A DNA stretch of 64,000 nucleotides, from NCBI GenBank assembly GCA_007115705.1, contig QXEO01000211.1, positions 62,001 through 126,000 on the forward strand. Direction: 5' to 3'. The DNA is from Dactylis glomerata (taxonomy: Eukaryota; Streptophyta; Magnoliopsida; Poales; Poaceae). Each line of letters opens with the position of its first letter. Positions within the stretch are counted from its first letter, which is position 1. Positions 25,301-35,731 of this stretch are shown piece after piece. Under the pieces are notes generated by a model. It was not told the origin of the DNA. It saw only the letters and a list, made by a program, of their open reading frames with translations, and searched no databases. Made by a program: the position numbers and the translations under genes.

Positions 25301-26471
25301 TGGAAGTGGAGCGGCGCGACGATTCGATCCAGGTGGTGGGGACGTAGTAGATCTTGGCTTCCCGTAGCTGTGTCTGCACGCGACCGGAGGGCTCTGGCAA
25401 TGGTGAGCTTCGGTCGAGGTTGGGCGCGAGGATTTGCTATCAGAAAAGTTTGAAGAAGGTATCAAGGAGGTGCGCATGGGCAAAAGGAGGAGATGAGCAC
25501 CGAAATCTGGCGGCGTACTTACCTAGAGTCGCCGGAATCGTTGAAACTTGGCGGCGACAGAGGTGGACTCCGACGAGCAAATACTCCAGGCCGGCGGCGT
25601 CTCGGGTAGGGAAAGAAGAGGGGAATTGGAGAGGACGGGGAGGGGTTTAAATAGGCATGGGAGTGTCGTCGAATTAGGCAGGCATTGATTCGAATTGAAG
25701 AGGTGAATCAGCGGGGGAGACTCGCTCACCGGCGTAATTAGCGGCTGGAGGAGGAATATGATGACCCAGCCCGACAGGTGGGGTCTAGGCGTCAGCGAGG
25801 GAAGGAAAAAAACGCGTACCAGTTCGGGTTTCTCCAAATGGGCCGCGGGCTAACTTCTGTTCTGGGCCGAAAGAGATGCCCCGAGGCCCTTTTCTATTTT
25901 TTTTCTCTTTTCTTCCTTTTTCTTTTCTGCTTTCTTGATTATTTCATAACTTTTTGCATTTTGGATCCACATTGACTCAAACCAGTTTGTAAATTCTTCA
26001 AAAAATTCAACTTATCATTATAAGACAGTAAGAAACATGTTTTCATAATCAAACAAGATTTTTAATAAAACTTTATAAATTTGATCTAAGGGGTTTTATT
26101 GCATAAGATCAAATAAAATTAGGGCTTTCAAAATAATTCCTTTTAAAATCAGAGAAAATCTTTAATAATAATATTTTAACTTTATTTTAAACCTACTTTT
26201 GGAAATGTAAACTTTATTTGATAAATCTTTTTGTAAGGAATTCCTTTGCAAATAAGTTTGCATAGGTTTTGGGTAAATGCAAATTAATATTTTGAGATTA
26301 TATTTTCTCAAAAAGGTTCTTCAAGGAATAATAGAAATTTTGAAATAGTTTTCTTCATAAAGATTTTAATTAAATCAAAAGGTTTTAATTCCTTGTGAAA
26401 TTTTAAATCAATACAACATACATGGTTCCTATTTTAATTTATTTCACATTCCAAATTTTTGGGATGTGACA
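22369..26471 (-). repeat. LTR-B (middle LTR, about 4.1 kb)
   Basis: A complete LTR on the minus strand, from TGTCACATCCC at 26471 to CACTAAA at 22369. A TATA-like box (CTATTTAAACC on the minus strand, about 25644-25657) precedes a GC-rich leader. A splice-donor consensus AGGTAAGT lies at 25517-25524. The ORFs in 25200-25840 differ between LTR copies, have no family resemblance and are best read as leader sequence. It is closely similar to LTR-A; for example, LTR-A lacks about 22 bases present here near 24015. Confidence 0.88.
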
Positions 26472-28351
26472 GACTACCACCCTTAAAAGAAATCTCATCC
26501 CCGAGATTTGGATAGGCTAGAAAGAAAGATGGGTTTGGGATTCTAGGTGGGCTACCACCCTTAAAAGAAACTTTTGTGGGTAGTCTAGGTTTTTGGGTTC
26601 ATGGTAGGCACATCTTGGATATGACTTGGCACTGGGTCATCTTTTGAACCATGTGTAGCTGCTACCTTCATTTCCAATAGGTGGGTGTCTATTCTCACAC
26701 TATAGCATCCATTCTTCTTCAGGATGGCATTGAGTATAACTTCCTCCGTTGTAGAGCTTCTGTTCAACAAGGTAGTTGTTGAACTACTTTGGACACTGAA
26801 GAGTCACTCTTTGGGTCAATCAGAAGACCAAGTTGAGTGTTCTCATAGCTTCTTTTCATACCCTTATTTGATCTTCATAGACTTGCAAGTCATCTTCAAT
26901 GGTAAGCTTGTGGTTCATCCTCACCGTATTCCTACGTTTTGGCAACACTTGCCTATTATAAGGGTACAATATCTTATCCTCCTAGGGTTTAGGTTTAACG
27001 ACGCCGTCTCTCTTGTAGGTATGTCTCTCCAGATTTACCATTCCTCATACCAAGAGCGAACAATTTGAGTAGTCGTCATGGGGGCCAATCCATATCGCAC
27101 CCAATCATTACCTTGCATTTGGTTTGGTGCATCTCGCATTCTAACTCTTGGTCTCCTCACTAGTTTTGACAAAAGATTCTATGAATATTGAATCCATGTT
27201 TCAATTTTTCTTAAGAATTTTTTTTAAAACAAATCTATCGATCCTTAGCTAGTGTGTGCGTAAACTCTCATATGGCAAAATCTCTTAGCTTGCAGATCCT
27301 TCGGTTTTCCATCTCTTGTTGTATGCTTCTTATTCTTGATACTGAGCATCTTAGGTGGAGCTATCAATGTTATTGTCTTCATGGAGGCTTGTCAAGAAAA
27401 CACTTGTTTGGGTTTGAATAAAGACGAGAATAAACAGAAGGGATCTAAGGAAAATTCCTACCCAACACTGCAGCTCAAGGTATTTCATCTTACAATCAAG
27501 ATCCAACAAGCATTTGTCACATCAATCATCATTCAACCGCAAACAAACCAATATGATAATATCACAATTTGATATGATCATAATGTATTACGATGTCGTT
27601 CTTACATATATCTTAAATGGAGGTCCAACTAGGGCTTCTTGGATGTCTTCCAGGTAGTGATCAAATCTTTTCATCCTTGTGGTACTTCAGTTTATAGTTG
27701 AGTCTTTCTCCAAGTTCTTCGAGAGCTTCCATGAATTGCATCTTGCGAAGTCGAGGCATCAGTCTCTTCGTGATGTTTTTATGAGATATGAACTCTTAAA
27801 GAAAAGAGAGTATTTTTTTAACCTGAAGTAGATGAGAATGGAAGAAGTTAAAATTGCAAACACCCTTTTAATAAAACTAAATTAGTTAGATTTTTCATCC
27901 TAGGGTCTTTCATCTCTCTCATCTTCTTGTGCTTCTCTTGATCATGAATTTATCTTCTTGCTCCTAGAATGTCGTATCCTTCAGTTGGGCAAGTAGGTCA
28001 TCATTTGCTAAATAGTTCATTGGTCCTATTATTATCAAGATCCTTCATAAGGATTTCTAAGTCCTAGAAGTATTGATGCATAGACTTTTTCTTCTAAACT
28101 TCTTCAATTTGCTTCCTTTGATGATAGAGGTGGGTGGATCTTGAAGTCCTTTGAGGTGTCGAAGCTGAAGCTCTTCGTCTTTGAGTTGGAATGAAGAGAA
28201 GTAGAGACAAAAATGACTGAGGGAAGAGTTTACGAGGTAATGAGTGTGTAAATTTTTAACTTAGAAATAAAAGCAACTCCTATATTTCTAAGGGTTTTTG
28301 TCCAATCCTAGGGTCACGAACCTAAGGGCAACACAATGCTCTGATACCATC
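26472..28351 (-). other. Complete internal domain of the LARD-like element (1.9 kb, non-coding)
   Basis: It lies between LTR-A and LTR-B. On the minus strand it starts with the tRNA-Met primer-binding site (28349-28337). It ends with a polypurine-like stretch AAGGGTGGTAG just before LTR-B (about 26474-26484). I find no gag, protease, RT or integrase motif in either strand. The few short ORFs (for example 26585-26770) resemble nothing I recognise. The element would need proteins from an autonomous relative. Confidence 0.8.
28337..28349 (-). other. Primer-binding site (initiator tRNA-Met type)
   Basis: On the minus strand this reads TGGTATCAGAGCA, the standard match to plant initiator tRNA-Met. 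It starts two bases after LTR-A ends, which supports both the LTR edge and the minus orientation. Confidence 0.88.
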
Positions 28352-31300
28352 TTTAGTGACCTCATCTTTTAAAGATGACAATCCCTGTGCTTTTCAGTGC
28401 TAGTCCCTGGAGCAACGCTAGCACACACAGTTTGAGATGTAATATCAAGAAACAAGGGTCATTTTATTACATCGCATGATCCAGCAATTACATAAAGAAC
28501 TTACAATGCTCATAACATAGAGCTTTCAGAGTTTACAATGAAATCGAAACTAGCATGGAGTCCTTCTTCTTCATGTGCCATAGGCGAACATGCTGCGGAT
28601 AGACTCGTAACCCTGTCGTACCTTTCTTATCGTCAAAACCTGCAACATGAAACGTTGCAGCCACAAAGGGTCAATACACTTGAATTGTATTGGCAAGATG
28701 TAGTTGTTTGGTGGACACCAATGGAACCTATCACTTAAATGAATATTTGGCTTGGTGGAGCTTCAGACCTATTTGCACTAAGCAATTTAATCCTATCATT
28801 TTCTTGTAGCAAAACTTTTAGCTGGACAACTTGACTTGGGTGATCTACCCCTGTAGCCACGGGCCGTAGTTATCGTACGGGACACACTGGTCGATGGATA
28901 GCTACATCAAATGCCAAAACCTCAATTCTCTTTTAAAACACTATTGGACACACTGGAATCCTCCAGGTGCTCCTAATAAATTATGGACACACAGGAATCC
29001 AATAGGTGTACATAATTATGATCACACAACAAATCCCTTGTTGTCCCATCATCAAGTTTTAATGTAAAGAAGTTGTCATGATGAGATCCTTGAACATCTT
29101 CAAAATCATGTCGCTCAAAATTGTCCATAACCGGGGACACGTCTAAGTACTTAGTTTTAACCCTCTACAGAGGTGGTGCACTTTTCCCACAAGACTTAGT
29201 CAACCTCTTTTGCCATGATGCTCATTTTGCTCAAATGGCCAAGTGAAGACTAAGACGAGACCTTTCAGAGGCAATCCCTCAGACCAACTCGAACGCGTTC
29301 CCTCCTATCATCATCTACCACCCTCTGTCCGTCTGGCTGAGTTGTCACAACTTAGTTAGTCAAGACAGAGCCCATATGACTCGTGGTTGCACTTGAAGCT
29401 TCATGACTTGAGCGTCTCCAATGTCTTTGTTCCTGGGTGGCCGTCCACAAGTGAGATACACCTGGTGGTTCAGAGGTTTGATGACATGACCCCAGGGAAC
29501 CACTCAACACAAATCCATTCTTACCACTTTGCACCTAGGTGTTTCATTAACTTAGTTGTTTTCTTGGTTTTTGTAAAACAATGGTTTTCAACACTTAGTC
29601 AAAACATGTGATAATCCCTTCCCACAACAAGTGTAAGGCAACCTATAGCAGCAGCAGTTCTAATAGGTGATGCAAAAGCTAGACATAAGCTAGACAAAAG
29701 AATTAGCATAAAATCATAAGTTTATAAAACACCTACACATGCATCTTCTACAAGAAAAGCTACTAGTGACAATTCTTTAGTAGGACAAGAAGATGATGAC
29801 ACTTGCTTTAGTAAGTTTTTTGAAGTTTGTACTTCTCTTAGTCAACACACGTAGCTCTCCGTATAACTATAAGATAAAAGATAACACCAAATAAACATAC
29901 AATCCAAGGCAACAAAATCAAACAAGACAACAAAGGTGTTTATTTGTTTTAGCATAGTCTTGATTTGCCTTAGTAATATTTGGACAAGGATTGGGCCATA
30001 GAGCTTTGGCTAAGTCAAGGACTTAAGTTTGTTGGGGGTTTTCCTACTTTGTTTAAGAAAACACTTAGCAAAATACTTTCAAGTGAAACTTAGGCTTAGG
30101 TTGAGAAGTTGGATGAATATATTCTAAGTCTTGAGGTTTGCCACTTCCATCTTCTTGACTTGGCTCTTGACCTTGTTCTTCTTGTTTTCCTCCACCTCTT
30201 GCCTTCTCTTCAACTTCTTCTCCATGGTCTTGGTATGGGAAAAAAAATTATGCCACATTGTTGGATGGAGTAGTAAAACACTTGGAAGAATTTGGGTGTG
30301 ATGGGATTGATGGTTTTGCACTTGGGCAAAGGTGGAGAGAGATACTTTACTAAGTCATGGTAGATTTGAGTGACCATTGGGACTTAGGATAATCCACACC
30401 ATTTGCATAGTGGGACAAAATCAAATAGAATAGGGTGCTTGATAGGAATTTGGATTGATATTTGCAAGGTGCCCAAATAACATAATTCTTGCAAAAAGGA
30501 TGTGCTAAAGGATTGACTTTGAATACCTAAGATATGTATGTGAAGTGTTCTGGTGGTTTTATATTATCAAGATATTCAATTTTGCAAAAGGAATCATGCC
30601 TAAAATAATTATAGAATTAAATCTAAGGAGAAAATACTCAAATCCTCATTTCAATTTGAATACTTGATAAAATTGGTCTAATTAATTTTTGCAGTGGTTA
30701 TACTGGATAGAGGATACCAGTAAGATCCATTTTCAAAAAGAATTAATTGAAAAGGATTTATAGAATTTGAATTATATCAAAATTACTCATATTCACAAGT
30801 TCAAATTTGAATATTTCGAAATAGTTGGAAAGTGAGCTTTTATTCCAGAATTGTGTTCTACACATTTTTAGAAGTTCAGGGATATATTATTTGCAATTTT
30901 TGGATATACAGAACATAAGATATGATTTTCCAAAGTTTGAACATTTTTCTGTTTTTAAAACCAAAATTGAACCGGGGCTAATTCCATGGGCAGACGCGTG
31001 GCGAACTCTGGTTGGTTGGTACCGCTTCGCGTGGATCACAAATGTGAGCCATAGGATTTAAAGTGGATCGGGCGATCTAGATCAGAAGGTAACGATTCGG
31101 GATTAAAATAGAACAGGAGCCGCTGGATCTGGATCCAACGGCTGGGATCAGATCCCTCACCTAGGGTTTCGGCGGGTTCGCCGGAAATGGAGGGAACGGC
31201 GGCGCTGCGTCCCGGTGATTGTCAGCGATGGTGTTTCCGAGGCCCCTGGCGACGGCGGAGGTGTGGACGTGGAGCGGCGCGACGATTCGATCCAGATGGT

Positions 31301-32431
31301 GGGGACGTAGTAGATCTTGGCTTTCCGTAGCGGTGTCTGCACGCGGCCGGAGGGCTCTGGCAATGGCGAGCTTCGGTCGAGGTCGGGCGCGAGGATTTGC
31401 TGTCAAAAAAGCTCGAAGAAGGTATCAAGGAGGTGCAGACGGGCAAAAGGAGGAGATGAGCACCGAAATCTGGCGGCGTACTTACCTAGAGTCGCCGGAA
31501 TCGTTGAAACTTGGCGGCGACAGAGGCGGACTCCGACGAGCAAATACTCCAGCCCGGCGTCGTCTCGGGTGGGGAAAGAAGAGGGGAATAGGAGAGGATG
31601 GGGAAGGGTTTAAATAGGCGTGGGAGTGTCATCGAATTAGGCAGGCATTGATTCGAATTGAAGAGGAGAATCAGCGGGGGAGACTCGGTCACCGGCGTAA
31701 TTAGCAGCTGGAGGAGGAAGATGATGACCCGGCCCGATAGGTGGGGTCCAGGCGTCAGCGAGGGAAGGAAAAAAAACGCGTACCGGTTCGGGTTTCTCCA
31801 AATGGGCCGCGGGCTAACTTCTGTTCTGGGCCGAAAGAGATGCCCCGAGGCCCTTTTCTATTTTTTTCCTCTTTTCTTTTTCTTTTCTGCTTTCTTGATT
31901 ATTTCATAACTTTTTGCATTTTGGATCCAAATTGACTCAAACCAGTTTGTAAATTCTTCAAAAAATTCAACTTATCATTTTAAGACAGTAAGAAACATGT
32001 TTTCATAATCAAACAAGATTTTTAATAAAACTTTATAAATTTGATCTAAGGGGTTTTATTGCATAAGATCAAATAAAATTAGGGCTTTCAAAATAATTCC
32101 TTTTAAAATTAGAGAAAATCTTTAATAATAATTTTTGAACTTTATTTTAAACCTACTTTTGGAAATGTAAACTTTATTTGATAAATCTTTTTGTAAGGAA
32201 TTCCTTTGCAAATAAGTTTGCATAGGTTTTGGGTAAATGCAAATTTATATTTTGAGATTCTATTTTCTCAAAAAGGTTCTTCAAGGAATAATAGAAATTT
32301 TGAAATAGTTTTCTTAATAAAGATTTTAATTAAATCAAAAAGTTTTAATTCCTTGTGAAATTTTAAATCAATACAACATACATGGTTCCTATTTTAATTT
32401 ATTTCACATTCCAAATTTTTGGGATGTGACA
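28352..32431 (-). repeat. LTR-A (right LTR, about 4.1 kb)
   Basis: This is the 5' LTR in element orientation. It runs from TGTCACATCCC at 32431, next to the TSD, to CACTAAA at 28352, next to the primer-binding site. A TATA-like box (31606-31620) and a splice-donor consensus (31480-31487) sit as in LTR-B. In the terminal 458 bases I count seven differences from LTR-B (about 1.5 percent). Confidence 0.88.
31606..31620 (-). promoter_or_regulatory. Putative LTR core promoter (TATA box) with downstream splice donor
   Basis: The minus strand reads CGCCTATTTAAACCC, a good plant TATA context, followed by a CT-rich then GC-rich leader. About 120 bases downstream is AGGTAAGT (31487-31480), a strong splice-donor consensus. 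The same arrangement occurs in LTR-B at 25657-25644 and 25524-25517. This fits transcription from the LTR into the non-coding interior. No transcript evidence is available. Confidence 0.5.
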
Positions 32432-32436
32432 TTGGG

Positions 32437-33381
32437 ATCCATGGATCTTCGGGTTCCTTCATGCCTTAGGCTTTTATAGTACTTTGGTGATGGTGATCTG
32501 GATCGTCAACTTCTGTTTCTGCGCCGAGGACTATTGTGACGGCGCGGTGATCTAGGTTTGTGTGTACCTTCGTTGCGATGTTCTTCCTCTTCTTTGGCTG
32601 ATAGTTTGTTTCCTACTAATCTTAACCCTTGCAATGCTGCCCGATGCATGTGTTCTCTTGGGTCACCTGGGTTTGGTTTTGTGGTGTACATATATGCTTG
32701 TGCCGCCACGAGTACTGCTTCGGGTGTCTTTGGCATGATGTTGCCTTGCTCATCGACTGATAGGAAAGACGAGTCGAGGTTTCTAGAGAGGTTTCGTCTA
32801 TCTGAGTGCTCGATATTTTTGACTCGCGAGCCGTGCATGTTGTGCCTCCTGCTGTTTGTATGTGACGCGTTGCTGCGCGCTTCGTGCATAGCTTTACTTG
32901 CCGCGCTTACTGATTCCCTCCTTTTCCTTATCTTGCTTTTCTCTTTTGCCAGCTATCTTGCTTTCCGATGTAAGGCGCAGTGGTATCCTTGAAGTACTTC
33001 TTTACTTGCGTCCACTGGGATGGATGTGCTGTTGTCGATGGCTGCTCTAATTGTATTCCACTCATTGGCCGATAGCCGAATTTTCACTCTGGTTGTCAGG
33101 GAATCTGCAGTATCCCCTTCTGCCAGATGATTTGCTCCTCTTGTTACATTCGCTGGGTTGAGTACTGGGTTGTTGTTGTCGTCAAATTCTTCTAAGTTGT
33201 TTTCTATGATTGCAAGTATTTGGTACTGATTGTCGAATTTGCTGCTGAAGCTTGAGAAGATGGTTTGGTTGTTCTCATGAAGTTCCAATCCTGTTTTCCA
33301 CATATCTGTGGACTTGTCTGAGATGCTGGCGCAGCAGATCATGAAGTCTCCTGATTGCTCTCCCAAGTCGAGGTTCTCCAT
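32437..33381 (-). pseudogene. Tat-like gag, N-terminal part
   Basis: It starts at MENLDLGEQSGDFM (33381), the first ATG after the leader. An acidic N-terminal region (DDNNNPVLNPAN, then KIRLSANEWNTIRAA) runs to a TAG at 32953. The same frame goes on with a basic Arg/His-rich stretch to a TGA at 32506 and on to the LARD-like insertion at 32436. With the insertion and one TSD removed it is in frame with the Gag core at 21097. The two stops, plus the one at 20189, make it a pseudogene. Gag would package element RNA in cytoplasmic particles. Confidence 0.75.
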
Positions 33382-33764
33382 GGTTTCATCGAGATCTTTG
33401 ATTGTGTCTTCTATTTTTCTATCGTTGTGAAGCTGACTGGCGAGTTTACCTCGCTAGAAGAGCCGACCGATGATTCTGACATCGCCACAGTCGCGGTTTT
33501 TCCTGCCGATAGACCCGATTTCGTTGGATCTAAGAGGCGGATTGAACCCAGGGAATCAACGCAAAAGTTTAGGCTTCCAATCGCAGGTCCATCTCCTGAT
33601 CCAAGCTTGCAAAGACCAGCATAAAGGTTGGTGGATGAGGTCGAAAATCTATGGTCCCGAAGGATATCTGGTTTCCGTCGACTTTCAAGTTGCTATTGGC
33701 TGAAAGGGAAAAAGCCGTCGAATTCATGATTCCAATGCCCAAGCTCCCCACGGTCGGCGCCAAT
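33382..33764 (-). other. Tat-like 5' leader with primer-binding site
   Basis: This is the untranslated leader between the LTR and gag. The primer-binding site at 33745-33762 reads TGGCGCCGACCGTGGGGA on the minus strand, two bases after the LTR. The TGGCGCC start is typical for grass gypsy elements. I have not matched it to a specific tRNA. Confidence 0.65.
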
Positions 33765-34130
33765 TGATGAGGGTTAACTCGGCAAATTTCCTAGATGAAG
33801 GACTTAGGATCGGGGGAAGAGGGCGTCAGATGAACTCGATGGTAAAGATCGGACAAACAAGGCGAGGTTTGACGTGTGTTGAGAATAAGCGTGGTACTCA
33901 ATTGGCTCAATCTCAATCTGTCCCTGGACGGCCTCTCCTGGCCCCTATATATTGGTGGGAAGGTCTCAAGGATCCGGTTGGGTTCAATACAAATTACAAT
34001 GTTTCTATACGATGTCATCTCGTATTTTGACTACATGTATGCTTGGTCCTATCTAACGGACCCCAGGCGTAGCAAGATAATGGGCCATAATAGCTATACC
34101 CTTGTCACTACCGCTGTACTGAAAACTGCA
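33765..34130 (-). repeat. Tat-like 5' LTR (about 366 bp; outer edge uncertain)
   Basis: The inner edge (TGATGAGG on the plus strand, so the LTR ends CCTCATCA) is fixed by the primer-binding site. The outer edge is placed at TGCAGTTTTC (minus strand, 34130) because it gives TG...CA ends and copia-like sequence starts just beyond. The partner LTR and TSD are outside the window, so this edge is an inference. A TATA-like CCAATATATAGGG (about 33945) fits the minus orientation. Confidence 0.6.
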
Positions 34131-34720
34131 CTATTTCCTGCAAATTCAAATATGACAAGAGATAGACTTTGTTGATTAGCATATGTCATCAATACCAAAA
34201 TATATTAGGAAAATAAATGTACTTTCAATCTCCCCCTTTTTGGTGAATTGATGACAATACAAAATTTGCATGTAAACCAAGATAATCAACAAAAGAGATA
34301 AAATATAAGCGGAGCTCCCCCTAGACGTGTGCATTATTTTGAATTTGCATTTGAATGCAAAACACACAAGTCTAGGATCAACACTCCCCCTAGATTCTAT
34401 ACACCAAGCATAGCAAGATGGATGGAGCAATGGGTTAGTCAAAAGTAACAAGCTCCATCCTAAGAGACATATATGCTTGCACGAACAATAGGATACACAC
34501 ATAGAGAGACTCACATAACATAGTACTACAAGCATAGATAGTCTCAATAATATAGTCTCAAGCACGAAAACAACCAAGAGTTTCAAATGCGATAAAACCA
34601 AACCAAATAAAGGATCACCATGCAAATCCCAAAATATGATAATAGACCTCTTCGCCCCCTTTGGCATCAAGACGCCAAAAAGGGGCAAAGAGTGATGCTA
34701 ACGTCCCGAAGAGCACACGG
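34131..34720 (-). other. Copia 3' non-coding region
   Basis: It follows the accessory ORF. On the minus strand it has GGCGTCTTGATGCCAAAGGG (about 34655-34675) and purine-rich blocks such as AGGGGGAG (about 34389 and 34320). Such blocks are typical of the region before the 3' LTR in Maximus-like elements. It ends where the Tat-like LTR begins, and no copia LTR is visible. Confidence 0.55.
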
Positions 34721-35550
34721 TCACCACCCGGGTTCTAACTCCGAAGACTCCTCATCAACACTATGAGCATCTAGTGGAGACTCCATGGCATGTGTGGTGC
34801 CGGCATCGAGATCATCCACAAACACAACCCAACTCCTATCAGTCCACTTGAATCTCTCAAAGTTCTTCTCCACCCACTTCTCCTCAGGGGTGATGTCATC
34901 CTCAGATCCACACTTTACCTCTAGCATGCCTAGGTGGCGCATCATCATCTTCTCGCGAGATCTAGCCTCCTTCTCCTTGACATCTGCCTATACATGAGCT
35001 TCTTCTAAGAGTCCTGGAAACATAGGACTTGCTTGAGTTTGGATTCAAGCTTGCCCCACCAACTCTTCTTCTTCTGAGGCACGGAGTCTATATCTTCAGA
35101 GCCAACATCTTCTCCTTTTTCAGCTTCAGTCCTTGCATCACCTCCTACCACTGTCCTTATACCTCCTCCTGCTGCTGCTCCTAGCCCATCCTTGGGCTCC
35201 TCATGTTGCTTCTTCCTCATAATCTTCATGGGGTGGGAAACAATCTCAATCCCAGGAAAAGTGAGAATATCACTCTCAAACTCAGCAGCCCATGGAAAAC
35301 AAATTAGATGCATCACAAAAGGAGCAAAAGGAGGCCTCTTCTTATGGCAAAGGCCCCATTGGATCTCGTTCCAAATGAAATCCATCACATCTAGCTGCAG
35401 ACCAGAGCCTTGATTCTGATGAGTGAGAACTAGAAGGTCAATCATGAAGCCATATACCTGATCAATATTGCCCAGCTTGGGGTTGAGAACCTCCCTATAA
35501 ATCTGATGCATGATATCATAAACTATAAGAAGGTGTTTGGAGTCACTTGG
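34721..35550 (-). pseudogene. Copia accessory ORF, C-terminal half
   Basis: It continues from 54363 across the G2 insertion. It contains IYREVLNPKLGNIDQVYGF, LTHQNQGSGLQLDVMDFIW and PPFAPFVMHLI, a pattern I recognise from many Triticeae copia downstream proteins. A Gly/Ala-rich linker and a Lys-rich KKKSWWGKLE follow. A stop at 35005 and a frameshift lead to the last part (34948-34721), with ITPEEKWVEKNFERF and an acidic end. Function is unknown. An envelope-like role has been proposed for this lineage, but I see no clear signal peptide or membrane helix here. Confidence 0.7.
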
Positions 35551-35555
35551 AACAC

Positions 35556-35731
35556 TGATACGTCTCAAACGTATCTATAATTTTTTATACTCCATGCTTG
35601 TTTACACACCATTTGCTTTGTATTTTGTTACACTTCATGGCATTTTTATACATTTTTCGGAACTAACCTATTACCAAGATGCCACAGTGCCAGTTCCCTG
35701 TTTTCTGCTGTTTTTGTGTTTTAGAAAAGTT
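35556..35731 (+). repeat. G2 5' LTR, first piece
   Basis: It starts TGATACGTCTCAAACG directly after TSD AACAC. It matches the first 176 bases of the 3' LTR at 52767 up to AAAAGTTACA, where Helitron sequence begins. Confidence 0.9.

Larger units (their letters stand above)
21098..32431 (-). mobile_element. LARD-like LTR element as LTR-int-LTR-int-LTR tandem, TSD TTGGG
   Basis: One insertion of 11.3 kb in the Tat gag, flanked by TTGGG at 21093-21097 and 32432-32436. Removing it and one TSD copy keeps the gag frame. On the minus strand the order is LTR-A (32431-28352), internal (28351-26472), LTR-B (26471-22369), a partial internal (22368-21556) and the terminal 458 bases of a third LTR (21555-21098). 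LTRs are about 4.1 kb and the internal domain 1.9 kb, without gag or pol. That fits a large retrotransposon derivative (LARD). The barley LARD family Sukkula is a possible relative, untested. Each LTR starts TGTCACATCCC and, from the TSD, ends CACTAAA rather than CA. Confidence 0.85.
14123..34130 (-). mobile_element. Tat-like gypsy with gag-PR and antisense gene (interrupted)
   Basis: A minus-strand gypsy element read from its 5' LTR at the right (about 33765-34130). It has a primer-binding site, then gag (33381-32437 and 21097-about 20150), then protease (to about 19249). A spacer follows, then a gene on the opposite strand (14605-18832). Such an antisense gene between pol and the 3' LTR is known for Tat/Retand-type elements such as maize Grande. 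No reverse transcriptase or integrase follows the protease, so the copy is non-autonomous or deleted. Its 3' LTR lies left of the window. It is interrupted by G1, a solo LTR and the LARD-like tandem. Family placement is inferred. Confidence 0.75.

Noticed and set aside
25200..25840. Several GC-rich ORFs on both strands (also at 31157-31617) that could look like a plant gene
   Set aside because: They occur in the LTR leader region of the LARD-like element. Frames differ between the two LTR copies, and they have no recognisable domain.
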